DNA from: Diphasiastrum complanatum
Taxonomy: Eukaryota > Streptophyta > Lycopodiopsida > Lycopodiales > Lycopodiaceae
DNA length: 64,000 bases
NCBI GenBank assembly: GCA_029204225.1
Contig: CM055108.1
Span: 15,152,722-15,216,721 of the forward strand
Direction: 5' to 3'
Part shown: in pieces, positions 22,149 to 34,194 of the stretch
Layout: every line of letters begins with the position of its first letter
Position numbering within the stretch: position 1 is the stretch's first letter
Notes under the pieces: generated by a model
Seen by the model: only the letters and a program-made list of their open reading frames with translations
What the model was told of the DNA's origin: nothing
Database searches by the model: none
Made by a program: the position numbers and the translations under genes

Positions 22149-23632
22149 TTATGGTACTTCTTTGATCTCCCTGTACTCAGAGCATGAAGAACTGAAAGTA
22201 TTCGATCTCTGAATGTCCCAAACATCGTTCGTCATTCGATCTTCAGGTTTGGTCCCGACTGTTTTACCTTCGTCCAATCGGCCGACCTTCATCCTTTCGG
22301 TTAAGCTCCTCCTGTCTACGAACATTTCTCCTTCATCTTCGAGGTCTTCAGCTGAAACCATTAAGTTGGCATAGACTCTTCGGGTTTCGGCAGTCAGAAA
22401 GTCAAGAGCTAGCAAAGCTTTGGAGACAGAAGCATTTTGTTTCTTCAGTTCTCTCTCAAAGCATGGTAACTTTATGACTCCAAGACTTCTCCTCTGCTTC
22501 TCGAACTTTATCTAAGGGCTTTGTGAAGATGTCAGCGACCATCTCTTTCATCCCAATGAAAGCAGTTTTCAGTTTCTTCTTTTCGACCAGGTCCCTTATC
22601 AAGTAGTACTTGATTGCAATGTGTTTCGTCCTTGAGTGAAACACGGGATCCTTTGTCATGTGTATAGCGGATGTATTATCCATTTGTAAAATCAGAGACT
22701 CATTAGTCGTTTCACCCAGTTCATCAAGGAACTATTTGAGCCAGGTGATTTCATTGGCCATCTTCGCAGTTGCAACGTATTCTGCTTCATAGGATGACTG
22801 AGCTGTAATGGTCTACTTTTTGCTTACCCAGAGAATTGCTATGCTTGCTGCAATGGTGCACCCTCCTTAGACACTTTTGCAGTCATCCTTGAGAGATGCC
22901 CAGCTAACACCACCGTAGGAGTGCACCTGCCCCTGCATCACGAAAATAATACAATCCAAAATCCATCGTCTGCTGAAGGTACTGTAAGATTCGCTTCGCG
23001 ATCTTTCAGTGAGTTGAGCCTGGGTTCGTGAGTCTAGGTTCATGCTGAATTGGCTCATCTTGAACATGACATAAGCAATGTCAGGGTACGTGTTATCTAC
23101 AAGATACATTAGTGATCCGATCAGCTTCTTGTATGGTGTGTGCTGCATAATCTCTTTCTCTTCTTTAGTCTTCAAACAATCTTCATTCGTCAAGATTGTT
23201 CTTGCAAGCATTGGGGTATTTGTTCCTCTACAATCTATCATCCCGAAATCCTCTAGGATTTTCTAGGTGTAACTGGACTGATGAAGGTACAACTTTCCTT
23301 TGTCGTAGTCTCTGTCAATCTACAAGCCAAGATAACGTCTAGCTTCTACTAGGTCTGTAATCTCGAAATGTTTCGAGATGTCATACTTCACCTCGGCAAT
23401 TAGCTTTTTGCTCCTACATAGTATCAGGGTGTCGTCCACATATACAGCAATAATGATGATCTTCATATAAATATTTGAGTCAGCCATTAGATGCTCGAAT
23501 CCTACAGATCTCAAGGCATGACCTTTCTTCTTGTACCATTGTCATGCTGATTGCTTCAGACCGTAGATACTTTTGTGCATTCGGCATGCATAATTGGGAA
23601 GTGGCTCATAGACATAACTTGGAGGCTGATCC
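22149..23632 (-). pseudogene. Copia reverse transcriptase C-terminal part and RNase H
   Basis: The minus-strand frames carry KKGHALRSVGFEHLMADSN, IIAVYVDDTLILCRSKKLI (YVDD box), EITDLVEARRYLGL, PYKKLIGSLMYLVDNTYPDI, then DNTSAIHMTKDPVFHSRTKH and EMVADIFTKPLDKV, the end of copia RNase H. A further open frame (22415-22149, 88 residues, acidic) follows the conserved end. Several frameshifts are present. At 23632 the protein is cut by the 6-kb insertion and resumes at 29593. Confidence 0.85.
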
Positions 23633-24101
23633 AGTTAGAAATCAGTTTTAATCTGATTCATTAGTATAGGCTCTAAATGTGATGATGTAATTATTGTACA
23701 GTTTATTTGGTATATTGTATATGGTTGTGATCGGGACGTAACCCGTTAGGATATATTGATCGGGCACTGATCCCGTAGCCGGCTACTTGGGTTAGCCGAG
23801 TAGCCACATATAGGAAGAATTAGCCTGTACAGAGTTATTTACAGTACTTGCTATACTTGGGGGCATGTCCCAAGTTTGTTAGTCGAATTTGGCCATTTTG
23901 GGCCCGACCTTAGTTTGACAGGTGGTAGGCCAATTTTAGGACACCTACCTTTTCATGCAGTTTGTGAATACTCTATATGTACAGTGTTTCTTTGTAATCT
24001 AATAACTTTTGTTGTGCCATCTTTGAGAGCTTGTGAGGAGTGGCTTTGGTGATTGTGTGATGTGATCTGCATACTGCACTAGATTCTATCGGAATTTCAA
24101 C
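23633..24101 (+). repeat. 5' LTR of the coding-free element
   Basis: 469 bp, about 95% identical to the copy at 29125-29592. Starts GTTAGAAATC and ends TTTCAAC before the primer site. Confidence 0.9.
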
Positions 24102-24117
24102 TTGGTATCAAAGCGGC
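24102..24117 (+). other. Primer-binding site of the coding-free element
   Basis: TTGGTATCAAAGCGG begins right at the LTR end. It is one change from the common plant tRNA-iMet site TGGTATCAGAGC. Confidence 0.75.
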
Positions 24118-27100
24118 AGGGTGATGCAGGTATGCACGATCAGATGGAGCTATGGGATAGCATCTTTCACCAAGAGAAATAGCACTCAAAGCGTCTCAAG
24201 AGAGAGGACTCCATACGGGGTATCGGCAGGCGACATCAAAGTTCCTTCGATCGGAGCTTCGGGGAAGATCAGAACGATCGTCGTAGGTGGATTCCGAGGA
24301 GAATTCACGAAGAAATTGCTCAAAACAGTGGGTTGTTTCAGAAAACGGTTGTGACGGAAAATTGGTTAGAACTTCTTCGGTAATCCATCAACTATTGAGT
24401 GAAGCGGATCGAAAGGTGGAGCAAGGTAGTAGCATCTCAGGGGTGAGAGGATTTTGAAATCCATTTACAGTGGGAGGAGAAAAGAGCAGTTCTGTGAATT
24501 GCCAAAAAGTGTCCTAGTTGACGAAAAACGGAAGGTCATGGATCTTTCTCTGTACTTGACAGAATTGGGCCCTGTAAATTACTACCCAACATCTTACTAT
24601 AGGTGCCAAGCTACTGGTGAAGTCTCAGGGACAGCCATGTAGCATTGAAAGAGCAATTATCCTCCTTCTCAGAAGCTATGGAAATGAGTAGCTAGGGTTT
24701 GCAGGCGCAAAAGACAGGATCTCTCTTAGTAGAAGATCATTTTCGATGAAGCAGGGTGCCTAGCACTGCCAATGAGCTAACAAAGGCTATGAAGCAGGGC
24801 GCCTAGCACTGCCAATAAGCTAATAAACGGTCGTGTACAGCCATGGAACAACCAAAGCACTGGATCAGTTGTGTGGAAAGCCAAAATCCGTGGACAGCCA
24901 GGGTCTAAATCCATAAAAGTCTGGATTTCTCACATTCTACAACTCTTTTCAATGCTGTAAGCTCATACAGCAAGGCGCCCTAGGGAAAAGAATTGGCTGC
25001 CAGGAGGCCGTGGAGGGCCGTGGTTCAAACAATGACCTGGGTTGAATTTTATCAAGCTGATAATACCCTTTCTCCATAGCTATGAAAGCTTGAAGAAGGA
25101 AAGAGACAGAGAGGCGGTTGTGGGTCGCGCGCACCCATCCAAACAAGCACGTAGTGCTTTGAAGTCCTCTGCGGCCGTATGAATTTAGTTTGGGGCACAA
25201 AAGTATTATGGGCCATGAGATCTCACCCTATCAAGATCAGTGGATAGGATCTATTCAGTTGGATATGAGGTGAACTGTTGGATCAAAGAGGACCATTGGA
25301 TGGAGGGAGAAAGGGCCCTGAAGTGCCTTGCAAGTAAAGAAAATGGCATTTTTTCATTAAAAATTTTCATGTTGAAGTGCATGAAGGGACCCAAAGTTTA
25401 AATTGGGTATTTCTTCATAAAAAATCTTCAAAATGAAGAATCAGTTCAAAATGCAAGCTAATTCTTTGGTAAGGGCTATCTTTGGCTAGAAGGCACCTAT
25501 TTTGGCCATTCTTGGGCTAAAATGACCCCTAAAATTGGCTGCTCAGAGGTAGCGGATAGAGCAACGTCATAGAGCAGGGAAAAACGCATTTTGGGTTGTT
25601 TTCATCACCATTCTATCGAGCGGAGTGTGGGTGACCTAGTGATGGACTACATTCGCTATTTGGATATCGTAGGGCCAAATTTGGGGCAATTTTTGGCTGG
25701 TGAAACCTGATACAGGGAGGTACAATGAGGCATTATCGCTTTGGAATCATTATTACTTACTCCTGACAGGGTAATAGGGTGTTTGAAAGTGGTAAATTTG
25801 GTATGGGGGCGAATGGTAGCGGAATTGTGTGGAGAAAGCTAGTATTGGCGACAGAAGTGCAGTTTGGTGGCGTGACTACTCATCATTGGTGACAATTTTG
25901 AGAGGGAAAGCAATCACAGGTGAGAGGTAGGCATGGTATGCCAGTTATAGGTGAAAAATTCTTGTGATCAGGTTCAACTCTTGGGGGTTTGAACCAACCA
26001 ACGTCAAGTGGTGTTTTGGGGGAACGCTCTCACAGGCATGATCTACAGTGGCATTGTCGAGTCAGGTGATAGCTGCATTGACACACGCATCTATAGCTTG
26101 GAAATTTCTCATTCAGAGAGACATATGGGCTAGTTTGGAGGTACACACATTTTGGTGGTCACGGGTGATGAAAGTGCAAGGTGGTGCCAGTTGGAAGCCA
26201 TTGGGCAAGATAGCGGACTTGCATTGGACGAGCTGTGTGTGGCACACGCAGAGGATGAAGAATGGGTCAATAATTACACTTTGGATGCTCTTGGCGAGTG
26301 GTGAGTGTGATGATTTTGCGGTTTTGCAGTCAGTAAGTCAATTTTAATCAAGCCATTGTAGTTGTGGAGTAGTGTATTAGGTTTGTCATCGAGAGATACA
26401 CTTCAACAACCTATTCTGGGTAAGTCGAGTCAATTTGCCATATTTAGTATTGCATCAGGGATGCAGATTTCAGTGATGACAGGGTGAAGATCATTTGGTT
26501 TGGGCCATGGAAGATCTCACAGGGTCAGTTGGAGGGATATTGGCATGCACAGTCATGTGAGGGACTTGATGGTGGCTTTGGAGTTCACATCTTAGTGTAT
26601 TCTCAGGGAGTGGTTTGGAACCATTCACAGAAGCAGCTTGGAGCTAGCTTGGGGGAATACAGGTGGGCACTACAGGGTAGATGCTCAGATCTTTGTGATC
26701 AGGGATGGCATTAGGATACCTGGTAGGGATAGCACTGTAAAATGACATGGGATGATCATCAGGGGCAGCTATTTCATATTGGACTTGAGTCATTGGCATG
26801 GACAAGACTTACAGGTGGGATTCATGAGGGAATCAGCAAGTTGCAAATGCAAATGGGCAAAGCATAAAGCTTTGAGAGCCAGCTCTAGATTGGAGAGCTG
26901 ATGGAGATCGCACGAGGTGTGATCAAAGGGCAAACACTGTGGTGAGTGTGTTGCTAGCGATCTACTATAGGGGATACTGATGGCGAGGACTTCATGGTGT
27001 GCTCATTTGGGAGCCAGTCATTGGCATTGGCATCAATGGGGAGACATCTACCATCACGGGCGTGGATAGGCTACCTATAGCTTTCATGCATTTGGCTGTA

Positions 27101-29124
27101 TTTGCAGGAGTCTAGGCTTGGCACAGGAGTTGGAATTTCCATGGTGCAGATTCTCAGGTGGTGAGATCAGGGATAAGCCTAGAGGAAGTCACTCGGAGCC
27201 ATATACCTCAGTATGGTCAGGGAGACAGTAGTCTCGAAATCCCATGAGCGGCGACTCAGGGACATGCTTGCGTTGGCATGGTGTCGGGTGGCACATAGCC
27301 AGGGAGAGCCAGTAGATGCTAGGAGCCAGGTGGAGCAGGTGATGCTTTGGAGTTCGGCATGTCTAGCAGGATGGTGACCAGGATCAGAGACATCAGGTGA
27401 GCATAGTATGTGGATGACGATCCCATTGGGGTGGCACTCATGGAGATGCTACAGTTGCTCAAGTATGATATGTCATTTGATGTATGGACGATGTTCTTCA
27501 GCTGGTGCATCATGTGGTGACCTAGGGACGGGTCATGCCTACTTGGAGGTAGGTGGCATGGAGTGTAACTGGAGGTGGTACATATCTTGAGAGCATGGAG
27601 TGCATTACAGGGTGATGTGGATCCAGCATGCCCATGGTTGTGAGCCAGCAGGGATGGAGATGGTTGCTCAAGGACTGACAACTGATACTTTGGCGAGTGA
27701 TCAGGTGAGCTGCATGGTTATATGCACAGTTATCTCCAGGTTGGCATCACATGTTGTTGTTATCCATCATTATTTGGTAAGCAGGATGCAGCTTTTGGTT
27801 AGATCCAGTTGGAGTCTAGTTGCACTACAAGTGGACAGATTCTTGAGGAGCTATCAGCGGGCAATGGATACTTGGTGATCAAATGGTACAGGGTACAGGG
27901 TTCTGGAGCTATCCTACCTGATATGCTATGGATCGTGGGTGAGTTATTCATCATGATAGTGGATCTAGTTTGCATTTGCTTTGGCTTGGACGCTATGATG
28001 GATGTTTTGGGGAGATAGGCTCCTTGGTGAGAGGCCTATGTACTGGTCAAATCAGAGTTGGCAACGTCAAGCATGGGAGGTTGAGCCTACATGAGATGCA
28101 GGACAAGCATCATCATCAGTATCTCTGGGAGATAGACGAGCTACTCGGGTATAGCTATTGTGAGGTTTTGCGTACATTCATTCGTTGAGTCCTTGGTAGA
28201 CTCTTGTGCTTGGAGCATGGGAAATGGATGGGGATCAGCTTTCAGGGCTTATTGGATAGGATGTTAGGGCAAAGCGGCTTGGAGCATAGCTTTGTTTGGG
28301 AGATACATCAGGGATGAGGCTTGGAGCGCTCATTGGTTCGAGACGGTTGATCTTGGATGATGTATGAGGACATCTATGTGATATGCTTAGACATGAGGGC
28401 ATCTTGGTTACAGGTGCAGGCCATGGTTGAGGTCCTGATTTGGTGACCAGTGGTGTAGCAGCGAATCTACATGGCACAGGTGTTGGTACGACAGGATACC
28501 ACTTATGAGCAGGCCTTGGTCATGTATTTGATGCTTTATCATTTGTGTTGGTTTGCATGAGTGTGTGTTGGCTTGCATGTTGCCTTGTCACGGGAGTCTA
28601 GATCTGAGTCGAAGTTGTATGTGGTTGTGCATTTGCTACAGTGAAACAAAGTAGTTATTTTATGCTCATTGACTTGTCATTGTCTACTAGTTGTCTATCT
28701 AGTGAGGGTACAATCTTATGGTGGCAGTAAGATTTCCTCAGGTTGAGCCTCAGTCACTCATGTATGTCAGCTTTACAGGTCTATGCTTGTAAGTGTCTGA
28801 TAGGATGTCAGCCTAGCTAGATGGAGGATGTAAGTCTCATGGTGGCAGTGGGATTTCTTCAGTTTGAGCCATGTTGCTCATGTGGTCCACTCGTGTTTCA
28901 AGTCGGATTGGGGACGAGTCAGTTGGTCGAGAGTACAGTAGACTCTCTATATGAGCATTGTGTTTGCATGATACTTTGTGAGTCAAACCTGGTGGTTTGT
29001 TGGTGTGCTTGAGTGTGAGTCAAGTACATGGTAGCTGTGATATGCATAACATCTTTTGGACACTCCAAACACCGCTGCAATATACTGTTTTTCACTCTTA
29101 TCACATTTGAGCTTAAGGGAGAGA
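24118..29124. other. Non-coding interior of the coding-free LTR element
   Basis: About 5 kb, relatively G-rich on the plus strand with many short W/G-rich frames interrupted by stops. I see no retroviral domain and no host gene fragment that I can name. Confidence 0.6.
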
Positions 29125-29592
29125 GTTAGAAATCAGTTTTGATCTGATTCATTAGTATAAGCTCTAAATGTGATGATGTAATTACTGTACAGTTTATTTG
29201 GTATACTGTATATGGTTGTGATCGGGACGTGACCCATTAGGATATATTGATCGGGCACTGATCCCGTAGCCGGCTACTTGGGTTAGCCGAGTAGCCACAC
29301 ATAGGAAGAATTAGCCTGCACAAAGTTATTTATAGTACTTGCTATACTTGGGGTCATGTCCCAAGTTTGTTGGTCGAATTTGGCCATATTGGGCCCGACC
29401 TTAGTTTGACAGGTGGTAGGCCAATTTTAGGACACCTACCTTTTCATGCAAATTGTGAATACTCTATATATACTGTGTTTCTTTGTAATCTAATAACTTT
29501 TGTTGTGCCATCTTTGAGAGCTTGTGAGGAGTGGCTATGGTGATTATGTGATGTGATCTGCATATTGCACTAGATTCTATCAGAATTTCAAC
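29125..29592 (+). repeat. 3' LTR of the coding-free element
   Basis: 468 bp, preceded by the polypurine tract at about 29115-29124 and followed by the second copy of TGATCCA. Confidence 0.9.
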
Positions 29593-30014
29593 TGATCCAT
29601 ATAGACTTCTTTGTCTAATTTGCCATGTAGGAGCGATGTCTTTTTGTCCACAATGTGAATCCTGAGATCATAAGCAGCTGCATATGCAAACAGTAGGCCT
29701 AGAAACAAATGTTTCATGACTGGAGAGAAGGTCTCAGTGTAATCAATACCATACTTCTGAGAAAAACCCTTTGCTACAAGTCTTGCTTTATACCTCAAAA
29801 CATCTCCATTCGGTCCATACTTGAGCTTGTATACCCATTTGCATTGTACAGTCTTTCGCTTATCTGATAGTGGTTGGAATGTCCATACCTCGTTCTTCTC
29901 CATGGATTCCATCTCTTCGTTCATGGCTTGGATCCATTTGTCCTTGTATGGACTCTCAATTGCTTCCTCGAATGTTTGTGGTTCGCTACTGAATCCACAA
30001 AACTCTTCGTACAT
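29593..30014 (-). pseudogene. Copia reverse transcriptase N-terminal part
   Basis: Minus-strand frame of 144 residues. It contains DKWIQAMNEEMESMEKNEVW, CKWVYKLKYGPNGDVLRYKA, RLVAKGFSQKYGIDYTETFS and, after a shortened stretch, KLDKEVYMDQ, all standard copia RT N-terminal blocks. The last block continues as PPSYVYEPLPNYACR at 23632, on the other side of the inserted element. Confidence 0.85.
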
Positions 30015-30586
30015 TGAAGCTTAGATGTCTGGCACGAATCTGGTTGGCGCTCTTCAAAATCTTGTAGATCTCCTGGGAGACTCTTCTGGTACTGCAATGC
30101 CTTTTCCTTTATCTGTTCTGCTAGGTCCCCGCAACCATCTTGGTTTACAGGGCTTCTAACAACTGGCATGTTTGCGGTCCTTTTCTCTTCTGATTCGTCG
30201 CTCAACTGAGGTGCGACTCGAACATCTTCATCTGAATGTTCGTCTTTTGCTCCCTCTGTCGTAGTTGGCAAGTCATAGTATTGCCTTCCTAGGACTTCAT
30301 AATTGGCAGAATCATTGTCGACCATTGTTCTGGTCTTGTCAATGACGTCTCTGACAATCTTCACTAGATTCGTTTCTGGCACGTAGATCCTATAGTATGA
30401 CAAATAATTGTCATACCCGACGAGATATCCTAACTCGACTTTCTCATCAAGCCTCTTTCAAAGCTTATCAAGGATATGTGCATAAGCTGCACAACCAAAA
30501 ATCAGAACATGTGTCAGATTGGGCTTTCTACCCTACCATAGTTCGTGTGGTGTCGCATGAGGAACATCTGATTTGCCTATCTTGTT
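30015..30586 (-). pseudogene. Copia integrase C-terminal and linker region
   Basis: Minus-strand coding-like frames between integrase core and RT. They include a low-complexity acidic linker (DEHSDEDVRVAPQLSDESEE, about 30230), and a piece near 30490-30420 equivalent to the C-A-Y-x-H-x-P-x-x-x-R-x-K-L-D block. Broken by stops. Confidence 0.6.
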
Positions 30587-31123
30587 CTAGATATAGGTAG
30601 CTATAGCTACTGCTTCAGCCCATAGCACTCTTGGTGCCTTCGAGTAGGCCATCATGCACCTTGTGACTTCCATGAGTGTCAAGTCCTTTCTCTTAGCCAC
30701 ACCGTTGTGTTGTGGTGTATAGGATGCAGTCCTTCTGTGAAGTATTTCATGTTCATTGTAGAAATCAGCGAAGCAATTTGAGGTGTATTCTCCACCACGA
30801 TCTGTTCTGATCTGATTCACTTTGCTTCATGTGCATCTTTCTGTCTAGTTTACGTACTCTATGAGCCTGTCAAGTGCTTTTGACTTGTTGTGAATGAAGT
30901 AGACTCTAGCGAACTTACTGTAGTTGTCAATGAAGTTGATATAGTACTTCGAACCTCCTACTGAGATTACATCGAAAGGTCCGTAGATGTCCAAATGTAC
31001 CAGCTCCAGAATCTTTGTTGTTTTGTAGGAGTATCTGGCGAAAGGAGTACGTGACATCTTACCTTTCATGCATGCATCACAGGTGGCATAATCTTCTATG
31101 TCATGGAACATCTGCCGAATCAT
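30587..31123 (-). pseudogene. Copia integrase core, catalytic Glu replaced by Lys
   Basis: Minus-strand frames show the zinc-binding end CDACMKGKMSRTPF, the first Asp in LELVHLDIYGPFDV, the second Asp in IRTDRGGEYTSN, and the third block as YTPQHNGVAKRKDLTL. In active copia integrases this block reads N-G-x-A/V-E-R-K-N; here Lys replaces the catalytic Glu. A stop and a frameshift separate the two pieces at about 30830. The enzyme cannot be active. Confidence 0.85.
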
Positions 31124-31500
31124 GAGCTTGATGTGCTTGGTCTGCAGGTAGGCGTACTTTCAAATGATAGAGATTGTCTTTTCTTCTACCTTGAGTAATC
31201 AGCGTACTGGTGCTGACATCAACGACATTGCATGTTTCGTTCGAGAATGTCACATGCATCCCAACATCTGCTATTCTTGCTACTAAAAGCAAGTCTTCCT
31301 GTAGTGTGGGGACGAACAAAACATCTTCTAGTCGTCTGTCTCTGCTGTTTGTGTTGAGCCACAACAAATCAATACCGTTCACATGATGTTTTGATCCGTC
31401 TCCAAGAACTATAAATCTTCATGGATCTACACTCCGAAAGTCAGACATTATCCGTCTTGATGTAACGAAGTGAGAGGTTGCTCCAGAATCAAGGATCCTT
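31124..31500 (-). pseudogene. Copia protease and pre-integrase region
   Basis: The aspartic protease site ILDSGATSHFVTS is at about 31495-31455. It is followed in a shifted frame by RRLEDVLFVPTLQEDLLLVA and TSTLITQGRRKDNLYHLKV, the flap and pre-integrase segment. Stops are present near 31440. Confidence 0.8.
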
Positions 31501-32240
31501 GTGTGTCAGACGTCGAGGCTGCACAGACGTCCGTACAGAGATAGGCGGTCGAATTACCATAATTTGATTTTTCTTCACCCATTTTCGAGCTTTCTGGCTC
31601 TTCGATGTAGGATGAACTATTATTGTTCTCTCGTTTGCCTTGAGGCTGCTTGTTCCTCGAGTTCTGGTAGTAGTCCATGGTTGCATGACCCTTCTTGTGG
31701 CAATGGATACACTCTATCTTTGGATTTAGCCAACACGAATTGACAGCATGTCCTTCACGTTTGCATCTCACGCACACTTTCTTGTCGCCATTCTACTATC
31801 TTGGCTTTCCTTTGTTCTTCCATCTGCCTTTGCTGGCTCTTTCTATTTGATGGTCTTGATCCTGCTTTCGATCTGACTCCCTCTTAGGCTTGAACTGCTT
31901 CTTTGGCTTCTCTTTATTACTGTAGAGGGCCTGATCTGAGCTTTCCTTGTGATCAAGATATTCTCGGGCTTCGACTCCCTCTCGAATCTCGATTATGGCC
32001 TTTTTGAGTGTCATTTGTGGATCCTTTGCTAGCAACGTCCGGGTCGTCTGGAAAGACCTTGGCAATGCTCTTAGCAGATAGGTGAGCTACTTCTCGGCTA
32101 ATACAACATTCTCTGTTTCAGAATCATGTCATGAAAGGAACATGTCCTTCATCTTTCTAACAAAAGATGTGAGATCCTTGCCATCCCATCATAGGTTTGT
32201 CAGTTGATCTTTAAGAAGCATGATTTGACTATGTGATTTC
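31448..32240 (-). pseudogene. Copia gag C-terminal part with zinc knuckles
   Basis: The minus-strand frame has LTSFVRKMKDMF (about 32180), then LPRSFQTTRTLLAKDPQMTL, a basic stretch, and a CCHC knuckle CVRCKREGHAVNSC. A second knuckle, CIHCHKKGHATMDY, has lost its final Cys. At 32240 the frame is cut by an LTR-like block and gag resumes near 33690. Confidence 0.8.
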
Positions 32241-33600
32241 TGTTGGAAATTAAGCCCATAGTTGTCTCCTTGGTGAATGACTAATTTCTATTTCACGATT
32301 CCTCCTGCACGTTTATTGATCTTTGATCTAGGGTCAGGTGAAACCTATTTTTGGGTTCAAAGTCTGCTCATCTGATACCTGCAGGAATCACAAACTTAGA
32401 CAGCCAATTCATTTGAAGAACGTCCACAACGGGCTTCCGGTTGATCTCCAGCAAAGAGTAACCAATCCTATTATAATTTCAAGTTCAGATGTTAAGTTTA
32501 ATAACTTCATTGAAGACTTGGCCATCTTCAAGGACTTCCACAAACTTACATGTGGAACAAGTCTGCAAAAATACATTACTTTTTGAACAGTCTGCAGAAA
32601 TACAATGAGTGTCGCACAGTTCGCATTTTTCGCACTTTCCCAAAAAATGCAACACTTACCTTTGGCTTCTTCCGTTCAATTATTTCGAAGAAGTCCACTT
32701 GTGCACAGTTCAAAAGTTCAACTGTTTTTAACACCTTCGACCTTTTTACAAAATGCGAAGAGAGAGAACATTCCCGAAGGTCATCTACTTTTCAGAGTTG
32801 AACTGTTTTAGGGCACCTTCGACTTTTTCGCAAAAACCCAAAGAGAGAGAAAAAGCGAAAGTCGTCTATTTTGAACGAAGAATGTTCCCAACCACTTCCC
32901 AAATTTGCAAAGTGAGAGAAATCCACTTCCCTTATAAAGCAAAGTGAGAGACTTTGCGACGTCCTCGTCCGCGTCAACGATCCTGATTTGTTGACAGTAT
33001 ACACTATGTACAGTCATCACAGAAGCCATATACTTCCAAGTACAACGAATTTTCCAATTAGGTGACAAACATTCAATGTAATTAATACACGGATGAAATC
33101 TATAAATAGATCATCCAAGCACAGATTAGTGGTTGCTCCGTCCATGAGACGCATTATTTGAACCTCCCAATTACGCCGTCAATCTTGGCTGTAATTGCTA
33201 TTTGTATTGTGCTTCAGTGTAATATAGCAGCAACTTGTTTTTATCTGTGTACTACGTAGATGAATGCATGTTGTGATTGAATGCACTTTAATTGATGTTT
33301 GATCGCGCTTGTATACTCACCCTGATCAGAATACGGACGTCTCGACTCCTCAGTTTCTGATCAGACGATGGCTGTCTTTGACGTCTGAGAAAGTTGCGAT
33401 TTCATATTGCTCTTCCATTTATTTCAGAACTATACTTCACGTTGAATCTGATTTCAATAGTATCACACACAAACCATCTCCAATCTCTTCGGTGGACTGT
33501 ACTCTTGTTTTAGAGTATGAATTAATTTTTAAGATCATGTTGAGCAATCAGAATGCATAAAGTTGTGATTATCTTTAGCATAAGCTGTCTATTAGACTGT
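32241..33600. mobile_element. LTR-like insertion inside copia gag
   Basis: About 1.36 kb with no coding content, beginning TGTTGGAAATTAAGCC, that splits gag. It contains a TATA-like motif TATAAATA at about 33101 and repeated CGAAxxTCxTCTxTTT-type pieces (32690-32880). A solo LTR is the simplest reading. The right border and a target duplication could not be fixed. The LTR at 56040 also begins TGTTGGA, but the two differ after that. Confidence 0.4.
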
Positions 33601-33689
33601 TTTTGCACCTAGCAGCTGATTAGAATGGGAGAGCTGTTCCGCAATATTCATGCTCTCTTCTCCGTTCTCGTTCTTCCTATCTCCCTTGC

Positions 33690-33945
33690 CCCATCAATTT
33701 CGTCGAAACCTTGTGAGTAAAGTATCCCACATCTCTCTTGCATTGGAGAGTGTAGCCAGGTCAAGTGTGAGGCTATCTTCGATGGATGACGATAACATGG
33801 CTACTGCCTTGTCATTATTTTCTCTCCATTCGCGTAGCTCCTTGCCTGTAGTTGTTGGCGTTTCTTCTGTGCTATCTACCCAGGGCCATAGCCCTTCTCC
33901 CTTTAGGATGAGAGAGGTTTCTAACCTTCCATGCTAGGAAGTTAG
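33690..33945 (-). pseudogene. Copia gag N-terminal part (UBN2 domain)
   Basis: The minus strand reads LREWRENNDKAVAMLSSSIE, DSLTLDLATLSNAREMWDTL and LTRF, the core of the UBN2/retrotrans-gag fold. The start is upstream near 34090, and a stop follows at about 33690. Confidence 0.75.
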
Positions 33946-34107
33946 ACCCGGCTGAATCGAGGATTGTGCAGATCTTCCATTGTATACTGCTTATTGAAGC
34001 CATTGTTGTGAACTGTGTTCCTAGATGTTACTGGTTCCTCGTCTAAATGCTTTGTCTCTTGGATCTGATAGCTCTTAAGCTATATCAGCTCTTGGATATG
34101 AGCCCAT

Positions 34108-34194
34108 GGCTCTGATACCACTGATGGGACTGAGATGATGAATGTATGTGATTCAGACACGAATTGTTTCGCTCTGATACCGCTGTTAGAAGGA
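34108..34194 (-). mobile_element. Primer site and truncated 5' LTR of the copia element
   Basis: On the minus strand, CCCATCA (LTR end, 34122) is followed by TGGTATCAGAGCC (34120-34108), the tRNA-iMet primer site. The LTR matches the 3' copy only to about 34194. A second primer-like motif, GGTATCAGAGC, lies inside the LTR near 34180-34170 and is also present in the 3' LTR. Confidence 0.75.

Larger units (their letters stand above)
23633..29592 (+). mobile_element. Coding-free LTR retrotransposon derivative (LARD-like), 6 kb
   Basis: Complete insertion with LTRs 23633-24101 and 29125-29592. Flanks TGATCCA on both sides are the target duplication (six or seven bases), and host copia coding sequence runs on across the two flanks. 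A primer site TTGGTATCAAAGCGG follows the 5' LTR, and the polypurine tract AAGGGAGAGA precedes the 3' LTR. LTRs start GTTAG and end CAAC(T), not TG...CA. The 5-kb interior has only short frames (longest 120 residues) and no gag, protease, integrase or RT motif, so movement would need enzymes from another element. Confidence 0.85.
21537..34194 (-). mobile_element. Ty1/copia element, minus strand, split by two later insertions
   Basis: Read from right to left: truncated 5' LTR (34194-34122), primer site (34120-34108), gag, zinc knuckle, protease, integrase, reverse transcriptase, RNase H and a 3' LTR ending at 21537. The two LTR ends share about 73 bp with one difference. It is interrupted by a coding-free LTR element at 23633-29592 within reverse transcriptase and by an LTR-like block at 32241 to about 33600 within gag. 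Many stops and frameshifts and a mutated integrase catalytic residue show it is dead. The domain order gag-PR-IN-RT-RH identifies Ty1/copia. Confidence 0.8.

Noticed and set aside
24121-28477. Several 60-120-residue ORFs inside the 6-kb LTR element
   Set aside because: None has a gag or pol motif, they overlap on both strands, and lengths fit chance in GC-richer DNA.
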